From assembly GCA_039027055.1 (NCBI GenBank), contig JBCCLD010000332.1:1-5254 (forward strand): a DNA stretch of 5,254 bases. Reading direction: 5' to 3'. The position numbers and the translations under genes are program-made. Below the pieces are notes generated by a model. The model saw nothing but the letters and a program-made list of their open reading frames with translations, was not told the origin of the DNA and made no database searches. Positions 1 to 4,979 of this stretch are shown one piece after another. The stretch's first letter is position 1. Each line of letters opens with the position of its first letter. This DNA is from JBCBEX01 sp039027055. GTDB taxonomy: Bacteria; Bacteroidota; Rhodothermia; Rhodothermales; Rubricoccaceae.

Positions 1-960
1 CGAGCAGACCACGACCGAGCCGGACTGGCCGTACGACCGCTCCGCGAGGAACAGCGCGCTCGGGCTGCCGACTTGTTTCAGGCCGCCCTCGCGCATCTCG
101 AAGACGCCGATCTCGTTGGCCGCGCCGAAGCGGTTCTTCATCGCGCGGAGCATGCGGAAGGCGTGGTGGCGGTCGCCCTCGAAGTGGAGCACCGTGTCCA
201 CCATGTGCTCCAGCACGCGCGGACCGGCGATGCTGCCCGACTTAGTGACGTGGCCGACGAGGAACGTGCTCGTCGGAAGGGTCTTCGTGAGGTCCAGGAG
301 CGCGGCGGCGGACTCGCGGACCTGCGACACCGAGCCGGGCGCGCTCGTGAGGTCGGGGCGGAAGATCGTCTGGATGGAGTCGACGATCAGCACGTCGGGC
401 CGCACGTCGTAGGCGGCGGCGAGGATGGCCTCGACGTTGGTTTCGGGAAAGAGATAGAACTGGTCCGCGTCGACGCCGAGGCGCTGGGCGCGGAGCTTGA
501 CCTGCTGCGCGGACTCCTCGCCCGTGACGTAGAGGAGCGTCGCGTCGGGCATGTGCCGCCCGAGCTCGGTCATGAGCGTCGACTTGCCGATGCCGGGGTC
601 GCCCGCCACCAACGTCAGCGAGCCATGCATGATGCCACCCCCCATCACGCGGTCGAACTCGGTGAGGCCTGTCACGAGGCGGCTGCGCTCACTCACCTCG
701 ACCTCGCGCAGCCGCGTCGGGCGCGCGCCGAAGCCCCCTCGTGTCTTGCGGGTGAACCCCCCGCTTCCAAACGTGTTGGCCCTGCCATCGCCGAGTCCGC
801 CGTCGTAGTCGGCCGCGCGCATCACCGGCGCCTTGATAGCCTCGCGGGGCTTCTCCTCGACGAACGTGTTCCAGCCTTGGCAGCTCGTGCACTGCCCCAT
901 CCAGCGCGGGGACGTGTTGCCGCAACTCTGGCAGACGTAGACCGTTTTCTTTTTCGCCAT
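1..960 (-). CDS. radA: DNA repair protein RadA/Sms, N-terminal 320 codons (3' end off the window)
   Basis: RadA is a RecA-like, DnaB-like ATPase that promotes branch migration and processing of recombination intermediates in the cytoplasm. The reverse-strand translation from the ATG at 960 shows the family in order. A four-cysteine zinc finger has C10, C13, C24 and C27 (CQSC and CTSC). A glycine-rich linker covers about residues 40-80. The Walker A motif GDPGIGKST is at residues 120-128, followed by TGEES at 146-150. The Walker B strand DVLIVDS is at 189-195, and the RadA signature KNRFG is at 275-279, followed by NEIGVFEM. Full-length family members have about 450 residues, so the C-terminal Lon-protease-like domain lies beyond the left edge. 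The ATG at 960 is supported because the zinc finger begins within ten residues, as in known RadA proteins. There is no Shine-Dalgarno sequence; the leader is C-rich. The gene is divergent from the DUF445 gene. Walker A lies about 20-25 residues further in than in E. coli RadA because of the linker. Confidence 0.96.
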   Translation of the reverse strand, partial: MAKKKTVYVCQSCGNTSPRWMGQCTSCQGWNTFVEEKPREAIKAPVMRAADYDGGLGDGRANTFGSGGFTRKTRGGFGARPTRLREVEVSERSRLVTGLTEFDRVMGGGIMHGSLTLVAGDPGIGKSTLMTELGRHMPDATLLYVTGEESAQQVKLRAQRLGVDADQFYLFPETNVEAILAAAYDVRPDVLIVDSIQTIFRPDLTSAPGSVSQVRESAAALLDLTKTLPTSTFLVGHVTKSGSIAGPRVLEHMVDTVLHFEGDRHHAFRMLRAMKNRFGAANEIGVFEMREGGLKQVGSPSALFLAERSYGQSGSVVVCS

Positions 961-1067
961 CGCGGGTGGGAGGTGTGAACGTGTGCGGGTGTGGACGCAT
1001 GAACGCGCCAGTCGAATCGTTGAACCTACGCCATCGCGCTGACAGCCCTGCTTCATACGAGCTGCCT
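961..1067. promoter_or_regulatory. Divergent spacer between radA and the DUF445 gene
   Basis: This 107-bp stretch must carry the promoters for both divergent genes if the DUF445 start is at 1068. I find no convincing sigma-70 or Bacteroidota-type (TTG / TAnnTTTG) promoter on either strand. It contains a near-perfect 10-bp direct repeat, GGTGTGAACG at 972-981 and GGTGTGGACG at 988-997, with a shorter related CATGAACG at 998-1005, all in the radA leader. GGGAGGTG at 968-975 looks like a plus-strand Shine-Dalgarno sequence placed before a GTG at 981 that is in frame with the DUF445 gene. The codons between 981 and 1068 have visibly more A/T third positions than the gene body, so I treat this stretch as mostly non-coding, with moderate confidence. 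Confidence 0.4.
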
Positions 1068-2387
1068 ATGCCTCCCCCCCCTGCCGACGACACCCTGCAC
1101 GACACGCCTTCGTCCGAAGCCGACCCATCGGATGCGCCTCCACCAGACAACGCCGCGGACACGAACGTGGCGGCCAGCGACCCCGCTATCCTAGACGCGA
1201 CCGTGCTGGACGAGTCGGAGACGCCTTTCGGTGGCAACCCACCCGACCTGAGGCAGGAGTCCGGGATGTCGATTCCCGAGGCGAAAGAGCTGACCCGGCA
1301 GCGCGCGCGCGAGGCAGGCGGCTTGCTGTTCGAGTACATGCGCCGCCACCTGCCCAAGCGGACGCCGCGCATGGAAGAAGCGGCCCCCGCGATGCCGCGC
1401 GTGAAGGGCGGTCATGCGCAGTGGCTGCCGGTGCTACGCGCCGTGCCGTGGTTCCTCGGCGCGCTGTTCCTCGTGTCGTTTGCGTGGGACTTCCCCGGTT
1501 GGGAGGCATCGCTCTTCGGGCACACGCTCCTCTTCGAGGGCCTGCTGCGCATCCTGGCGGTGAGCGGCCTGATCGGGTTTGCGACGAACTGGCTCGCCAT
1601 CACGATGCTGTTCCAGCCGCGCGAGAAGCGACCCATCTTCGGGCAGGGCCTCGTGCCCGCGCAGCGCGAACGCGTCGTCTTCAGGCTCGCGCAGGCGATC
1701 TCGCAGGAACTGATCAACGAGGAGATCATCAAGGAGCGCATCGCCGAGAGCGGCGTCATCGGGCGCTATCGCCAGCTCGGCGTGCGGCTCGTCCACGACA
1801 CGCTCGACGACCCCGACTTCCGCGGCGAGCTCAAGCGCCTTGCCGAGCTCACCGTGCGCGACTTGCTCGGCTCGGAGGAGATGCGCCAAAAGCTGAAGGC
1901 GATCGCCGTCGAGAAGCTGGAGCAGAACGCGGGCGAAGGCCTGGGCGGCCTCGCGCTCAAGGCCTACCGCAAGGTGCGCGGCGACGACTTCGACCGGCGC
2001 ATCGAGCAGGCCATCGCCGAACTGCCGGACGCGCTCGACCCTGTCCTGGACCGTCTCGACACGCTCCTCGACGAGGTACCCGCGCAGGTCGAGGCCCAGG
2101 GCGACGCCATCGAGGAGATCGCCACGCGGACCGTGCTCGGCTTCGTGGAGCGCCTCGACATCTACGCGATGATCGTCGCCAACGCGAGCCGCTACGACGA
2201 GCAGCAGCTCGAACGCCTCCTCAAGACGACCTCCAACGAGCAGCTGAACTACATCAAGTACCTCGGCGGCCTGCTGGGCTTCGTCGGCGGCCTGGTGATC
2301 TGGGAGCCGCTCCTGGCGCTCGGCACCTTCGGCACGATCGGCGCGGTGCTGTGGGCGCTCGACGAGGCGCTCTACCGGCGCGGGTAA
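1068..2387 (+). CDS. DUF445 family membrane protein with acidic proline-rich N-terminal extension
   Basis: This is a DUF445 protein (relatives include Bacillus YheB and E. coli YjiN), whose biochemical function is unknown. With the ATG at 1068 it has 439 residues. Residues 1 to about 65 are low-complexity and rich in Pro, Asp and Ala, with no predicted fold. A first membrane segment lies at about 120-140 and a second at about 159-182. The second runs into the family signature TNWLAITMLFQPRE and then PIFGQGLVP (about 173-197). A long charged, helical middle (about 198-385) follows, probably coiled and outside the bilayer. A Gly-rich C-terminal membrane hairpin lies at about 399-430 (YLGGLLGFVGGLVIWEP). 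Start choice: third-position GC bias is strong from 1068 onward and weaker upstream. In-frame alternatives are GTG 966, GTG 981 (with a Shine-Dalgarno-like GGAGGTG), ATG 999 and internal ATG 1266. A run of eight C residues follows the chosen start almost directly. The gene appears monocistronic, ending 10 bases before a hairpin. The family call is firm; the start is uncertain. Confidence 0.9.
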   Translation: MPPPPADDTLHDTPSSEADPSDAPPPDNAADTNVAASDPAILDATVLDESETPFGGNPPDLRQESGMSIPEAKELTRQRAREAGGLLFEYMRRHLPKRTPRMEEAAPAMPRVKGGHAQWLPVLRAVPWFLGALFLVSFAWDFPGWEASLFGHTLLFEGLLRILAVSGLIGFATNWLAITMLFQPREKRPIFGQGLVPAQRERVVFRLAQAISQELINEEIIKERIAESGVIGRYRQLGVRLVHDTLDDPDFRGELKRLAELTVRDLLGSEEMRQKLKAIAVEKLEQNAGEGLGGLALKAYRKVRGDDFDRRIEQAIAELPDALDPVLDRLDTLLDEVPAQVEAQGDAIEEIATRTVLGFVERLDIYAMIVANASRYDEQQLERLLKTTSNEQLNYIKYLGGLLGFVGGLVIWEPLLALGTFGTIGAVLWALDEALYRRG

Positions 2388-2396
2388 GCCCCCCAG

Positions 2397-2447
2397 GTTG
2401 TGCCCTACGGCTCGCCGCTGCGCTTCGAACGGTCTGTAGGGCGTAGC
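2397..2447 (+). terminator. Hairpin just after the DUF445 stop, possible terminator or structured 3' UTR
   Basis: Bases 2397-2410 can pair with 2434-2447 in the transcript, giving a 14-bp stem with four G-U pairs around a perfect core (GCCCTAC at 2402-2408 with GTAGGGC at 2436-2442) and a 23-base loop. It begins 10 bases after the stop codon. No T-tract follows, so it is not a classical intrinsic terminator. It may protect the mRNA 3' end or end transcription by another route. Confidence 0.4.
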
Positions 2448-2483
2448 GAGTTGGGCGTGCTCGATTGACCTCCCCTACGCCCT
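2438..2483 (+). repeat. Second inverted repeat overlapping the first hairpin
   Basis: AGGGCGTAG at 2438-2446 is the exact reverse complement of CTACGCCCT at 2475-2483, giving a 9-bp stem with a 28-base loop. Its left arm lies inside the right arm of the preceding hairpin (2434-2447), so the two structures exclude each other. This could be an alternating RNA switch or simply three decayed copies of one short repeat. Confidence 0.45.
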
Positions 2484-2508
2484 CTTCCCCACCCCCAACG
2501 CCGGCCGC

Positions 2509-2610
2509 GCTGAGAAGCCCGGCGCGGGGGCACAACTTGAGTTTAGTATCGCGAAGTCGGCTGTCGGCTGTCGGCTGTCGGCTGTCGGCTGTCGGCTGAG
2601 AAGCACGGCG
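2509..2610 (+). repeat. Imperfect 16-bp direct repeat pair flanking the heptamer array
   Basis: GCTGAGAAGCCCGGCG at 2509-2524 and GCTGAGAAGCACGGCG at 2595-2610 match at 15 of 16 positions and are 86 bp apart. The second copy begins with the last three bases of the heptamer array. The layout suggests duplication around the array, or that the motif belongs to a dispersed repeat family with the heptamers. No transposase or terminal inverted repeats are visible. Confidence 0.6.
2556..2597 (+). repeat. Six exact tandem copies of the heptamer GTCGGCT
   Basis: Bases 2556-2597 consist of GTCGGCT repeated six times without a mismatch (2556, 2563, 2570, 2577, 2584 and 2591 are the unit starts). The array is intergenic, 128 bp before the nuclease ATG. 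Seven-base tandem repeats of this kind are known as short tandemly repeated repetitive (STRR) sequences in cyanobacteria. Perfect identity between units suggests recent expansion or contraction by slippage. No function can be assigned from the sequence. Confidence 0.95.
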
Positions 2611-2725
2611 AGGTTGGCGACGGGATGCGTCCGCCGTCTCGCTCTTCACCCTTTCCTCTTTACTCTCTCCTATCGTTCGCCCGATTCTGCACCGCGTTCC
2701 CCTTCCGCCCTCACGGCTCTGCTCT

Positions 2726-3787
2726 ATGCGTCTCCTGGTTGCTCTCCTTCTCATGCTGGCCCCGGTGGCCTCTGCCCAGATCTTCCCCGAGTTCACGGGC
2801 GACGACCTCCTCGAAGCGCTGGAGGATGCGTACGAGCCCACCCGCGTGCTGTCGAGCAGCCAGAGTAAGGACCGGCTCTACGACACGGTCGACGAGGTCA
2901 CCGTCGGAGGCCAAAGCGGCGTGCTTGGGTTCTACACCAGCTTCTTCGTGCCCTTTGACGGGCAGCCGTCGTCGGACCCGTCGCAGGACGTGTTCAACAA
3001 CGAGCAAGGCTTGAACCAGGAGCATGTCTGGCCCCGCTCGGAGGGGACCGACAACAACGACGCGGAGACGGACCTGCACCACCTCGTCCCGACGCGGGTG
3101 CGGGTCAACAGCGACCGGGCGAGCCTCCCGTTCGCCGAAATCCCCGATGCGCAGGCGGTGGCATGGTACCGCTTCGACCAGACCCAGTCGTCGCCGCCGA
3201 GCACGGACCGCGACGCCTACTCGGAGCGCAGCAGTACGGCGTTCGAGCCGCGCGAGGCCGTCAAAGGCGACGTGGCGCGGATGCTGTTCTACGTGGCCAC
3301 GATCTACGACGCCGAGGTCGGTAGCAGCGGCAGGAGTTGGTTCGACCGGCAGCTCGCCACGCTCTTGGAATGGCATGACGCCGATCCGGCCGACGATGCC
3401 GAAGTGGCCCGTTCGGGCCGCATCGCCTCGTTCCAAGGCAGCGACAACCCGTATGTCCTCGACGCCACCCTCGCCCGCCGCGCGTTCGCGCCTGCGACCA
3501 CCAGCAGCGGCGAGTCGCTACCCGCAGGTGTGCGCGTCATCGGGCCGTTCCCCAACCCGTCGAGCACCTCCGCTGCCCTCGGGCTGCTACTTGACGCGCC
3601 CACGACGGTGCACGTAGCGCTGTTCGACGCGCTCGGGCGCCGCGTGGCGCTCCTGCACGACGGTGTCCTCGGGGTTGGGTCCCACAGCTTCGCCACCCCG
3701 ACATCGCTCGCAGGCGGAGCCTACGTGCTGCGGGTGGCCACCCCCGACGGCACCGCCGCTCGTCGGCTGACGCAGTTGGAACGCTAA
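2726..3787 (+). CDS. Secreted endonuclease I family nuclease with T9SS-type C-terminal sorting domain
   Basis: This is a 353-residue member of the endonuclease I (EndA/NucM/Vvn) family of beta-beta-alpha-metal nucleases, which cut DNA and often RNA without sequence specificity outside the cytoplasm. Residues 1-17 are a signal peptide ending ASA, with mature Gln18. The active-site core reads NQEHVWPRSEG (97-107) and DLHHLVPT (117-124), then VNSDR (127-131). By comparison with Vibrio vulnificus Vvn, H100 is the general base, and E99 and N128 are candidate metal ligands. VKGDVARMLFYV (179-190) and the EWHDADP / QGSDNPYV segment (215-244) match the family's C-terminal part. Residues 273-353 begin GPFPNPSS and contain FDALGRRV and GGAYVLRV. 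This is a typical type A T9SS C-terminal domain, implying export across the outer membrane. There are no cysteines, unlike disulfide-rich Vvn-type enzymes. The start is set by the signal peptide; the leader is pyrimidine-rich. Likely roles are nutrient scavenging or clearing extracellular DNA (inference). Confidence 0.93.
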   Translation: MRLLVALLLMLAPVASAQIFPEFTGDDLLEALEDAYEPTRVLSSSQSKDRLYDTVDEVTVGGQSGVLGFYTSFFVPFDGQPSSDPSQDVFNNEQGLNQEHVWPRSEGTDNNDAETDLHHLVPTRVRVNSDRASLPFAEIPDAQAVAWYRFDQTQSSPPSTDRDAYSERSSTAFEPREAVKGDVARMLFYVATIYDAEVGSSGRSWFDRQLATLLEWHDADPADDAEVARSGRIASFQGSDNPYVLDATLARRAFAPATTSSGESLPAGVRVIGPFPNPSSTSAALGLLLDAPTTVHVALFDALGRRVALLHDGVLGVGSHSFATPTSLAGGAYVLRVATPDGTAARRLTQLER

Positions 3788-3788
3788 A

Positions 3789-3815
3789 CCGCCCGGACTT
3801 CAATCGGACCGGCGG
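3789..3815. terminator. Small GC-rich hairpin between convergent genes, possible two-way terminator
   Basis: The 34-bp gap between the two convergent stop codons holds CCGCC at 3789-3793 pairing with GGCGG at 3811-3815. Two further G-C pairs (3795-3796 with 3809-3810) form after one bulged C, with a 12-base loop. It could serve both strands by position. Neither side has a T-tract, so the call is weak. Confidence 0.35.
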
Positions 3816-3821
3816 GCTTCG

Positions 3822-4766
3822 CTACGGGACGAGCGGGCCCTGCACCTGCACGACGATCTCGTCGAGGATCCTGCGCAGCCGGCTCACCTCGTTCGCTGCG
3901 GAGTCTGCGATGCCGTGCCGCTGTGCCGTGTAAGCAGGGTCCACGAAGGCGATCTGCGTGGCACCGGACGCATCCTCGAACACGACGATCCGCAGGAGCG
4001 CGTCGATAGCGGCGGTGCGTGAGTTGACAGCGAGCAGCGCCGACGTCGCGGGCTGGTTGAGCAGCATCGTCAGCGCGGGGCGACCGCCCTCCGTCGTGTG
4101 GTCATAGCGCGCGACGAGTTGCACATCGTCGCGGCTGCGGACCACCTGCGTGAGCACGCGGAAGGCGTCCTGCGCGCCCTCTGCGTCCTGCGCGCCCTCG
4201 TCGAGGGAGGCCTCCACGATGCCTTCGTGGCGTGCGGGCGTGCCCGGACCGGGGCCTACGAGGGGCGCGTTGGAGGTGGCGACCTGCATGAACCGCTGCC
4301 AGCGCTCTTCGTACTTGTCGAGCGCAGGCAGTCCGGCCACATCGTAGCGCGCGGTGAGGTAGTCCGCGGTGTTGTAGCCTGCTACGATGCGCTCGTCGTC
4401 GACCGTGTAGAGCAGCAGCGGCTGCGGAAACTCCAGCGCGATGAGCGGGTCGGCGGCCACGAGTTGCTCGCTCACCTCGGCAGCGTTGATGAGTGCGATG
4501 CGCGTCGGGAGCAAGTCGATGCCGTTCTGGCGGGCCGCCTCGGAGAACTCAACGCGGGTGGCGAGGAAGGCTTGGCCGTCGGCTTGGATGGCCGACTCCA
4601 GGGCTTCGTAGGCCCGAAACTCGGAGTCGCGGGTGCTGGCCAGGATGAGGCCCGACACGGTGGCTTCGAGTTCGAAGGTCTCCTCGAAGAAGGTGCAACC
4701 GGGTGCGGTGCCCAGCAGCAGGGCGAGGAGCGCCGCCACGAGGGGGCGGCGGGCGAAGAAACGCAT
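3822..4766 (-). CDS. Lipoprotein with two tandem DUF302 domains
   Basis: This 314-residue predicted lipoprotein has a basic start (MRFFARRP), a Leu/Ala core and a lipobox ending A-P-G-C24, so it should be lipid-anchored in the envelope. The first DUF302 domain spans about residues 65-145, with the family pattern F-x-x-A-A-x-x-x-G-x-x-L-x-P-T-x-x-A-L-I-N, then PLIALEFPQPLLLY, and ending VAGYNTADYLTARYDV. A linker (about 146-202) contains a duplicated EGAQDA. A second DUF302 copy spans about 203-290, with VARYDHT, PALTMLLNQPA, AIDALLRIVVFED and FVDPAYTAQRHGI. DUF302 has no settled biochemical function, and many members are single-domain. The ATG at 4766 is preferred over an in-frame ATG at 4904 because the extra 46 residues are cysteine-rich, look non-coding and would bury the signal peptide. 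The leader is pyrimidine-rich (CTGCTCTCCT before ATG). The gene is convergent with the nuclease gene and 213 bp downstream of dus. The domain call comes from remembered family patterns. Confidence 0.85.
   Translation of the reverse strand: MRFFARRPLVAALLALLLGTAPGCTFFEETFELEATVSGLILASTRDSEFRAYEALESAIQADGQAFLATRVEFSEAARQNGIDLLPTRIALINAAEVSEQLVAADPLIALEFPQPLLLYTVDDERIVAGYNTADYLTARYDVAGLPALDKYEERWQRFMQVATSNAPLVGPGPGTPARHEGIVEASLDEGAQDAEGAQDAFRVLTQVVRSRDDVQLVARYDHTTEGGRPALTMLLNQPATSALLAVNSRTAAIDALLRIVVFEDASGATQIAFVDPAYTAQRHGIADSAANEVSRLRRILDEIVVQVQGPLVP
4165..4200 (-). repeat. In-frame 18-bp tandem duplication inside the DUF302 lipoprotein
   Basis: Bases 4165-4182 and 4183-4200 are adjacent 18-bp copies that differ only in the last base. 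On the minus strand they encode EGAQDA twice (residues 190-201), within the linker between the two DUF302 domains. Because the unit is a multiple of three, gain or loss of copies would change linker length without a frameshift. Confidence 0.9.
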
Positions 4767-4979
4767 AGGAGAGCAGGTGGATGCGGTGGTGGGTGCGGCT
4801 GTGCATTCCTGTTTCGAACGACATTCCGCGCCTGCCCAAGCCGCTTCAGGCCCCCCGATTGTCTCGCCTTCGTACCCGTTTTCACATAGTGATGCGTGCC
4901 TCACTTCGCCTTTACGGGTTCAAGTCCCGCCGCCGTGTCTACAGCGTGACACCGCGAGACGGTGTCGGAGTCTGCTGAC
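4767..4979. other. 213-bp spacer between dus and the DUF302 lipoprotein gene
   Basis: No gene is supported here. It should hold the promoter for the minus-strand lipoprotein gene if that gene is not read through from dus. Visible items are a short perfect palindrome TCAC-ATA-GTGA at 4882-4892 in the least GC-rich part, a tRNA T-arm look-alike on the plus strand (CGGG-TTCAAGT-CCCG at 4915-4929), and a hairpin just downstream of dus (4948-4966). I could not identify matched promoter boxes. The leader immediately before the lipoprotein ATG is rich in C and T on the coding strand. Confidence 0.6.
4948..4966 (-). terminator. Perfect 7-bp hairpin downstream of dus, possible terminator
   Basis: GACACCG at 4948-4954 is the exact reverse complement of CGGTGTC at 4960-4966, with the five-base loop CGAGA. 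A T-G pair can extend the stem by one. It begins 13 bases past the dus stop on the minus strand, a typical place for a terminator. No T-tract follows on that strand. A weaker competing pairing exists between 4935-4939 and 4948-4952. Confidence 0.5.

Larger units (their letters stand above)
2388..2725. other. 338-bp repeat-rich non-coding gap between the DUF445 gene and the nuclease gene
   Basis: I see no credible gene here. The open frames crossing it owe their length to high GC and to the heptamer repeat, which reads as a repeating seven-residue peptide in any frame. From left to right it holds two competing inverted repeats (2397-2483), a C-rich stretch, the first copy of a 16-base direct repeat, a short AT-richer island (about 2531-2555), the heptamer array, the second copy of the direct repeat, and a pyrimidine-rich leader before the nuclease ATG. 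A promoter for the nuclease gene should lie in the right half, but I could not pick out matched -35/-10 or -33/-7 boxes. Confidence 0.7.

Noticed and set aside
73..978. Long plus-strand open frame antisense to radA (about 300 codons)
   Set aside because: It lies opposite a clear RadA coding sequence with all key motifs. Its translation is Arg/Ala/Glu/His-rich with no recognisable domain. Long antisense frames are expected in GC-rich genes.
1020..1060. Promoter from TTGAAC (1020) and CATACG (1054)
   Set aside because: The spacing of 28 bases is too long for a sigma-70 promoter, and the downstream box is a poor match.
1421..2446. Second plus-strand open frame inside the DUF445 gene
   Set aside because: The translation is almost entirely Arg, Ala, Pro and Gly, typical of a +1 shadow in GC-rich DNA, while the other frame encodes DUF445.
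2556..2597. CRISPR array
   Set aside because: The units are 7 bp and directly adjacent, with no spacers and no cas genes nearby.
2671..2678. TATCGTTC as a Bacteroidota -7 box (TAnnTTTG) for the nuclease gene
   Set aside because: It has two mismatches at conserved positions, and no TTG element lies at the expected distance upstream.
2254..2841. Minus-strand open frame across the repeat gap, including a repeated QPTADSR peptide
   Set aside because: The repeated peptide is just the heptamer array read in protein form. The rest is low-complexity and overlaps two real genes.
2711..3436. Minus-strand open frame opposite the nuclease
   Set aside because: The plus strand carries the intact beta-beta-alpha-metal motif and sorting domain. 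The antisense translation is Arg/Val-rich without motifs.
4098..4889. Long plus-strand open frame opposite the DUF302 lipoprotein
   Set aside because: It is the mirror of the lipoprotein gene, Gly/Glu/Val-rich, with no family match. The minus strand has a signal peptide, lipobox and two domains.
4767..4904. N-terminal extension of the lipoprotein from the ATG at 4904
   Set aside because: The 46 extra residues have no export or coding character and would place the signal peptide internally, while MRFFARRP at 4766 is a standard signal peptide start.
4840..4945. Complete tRNA gene
   Set aside because: Only a T-arm-like element is present. Testing class I and class II spacings upstream gave no acceptor pairing, D-loop GG or anticodon stem.
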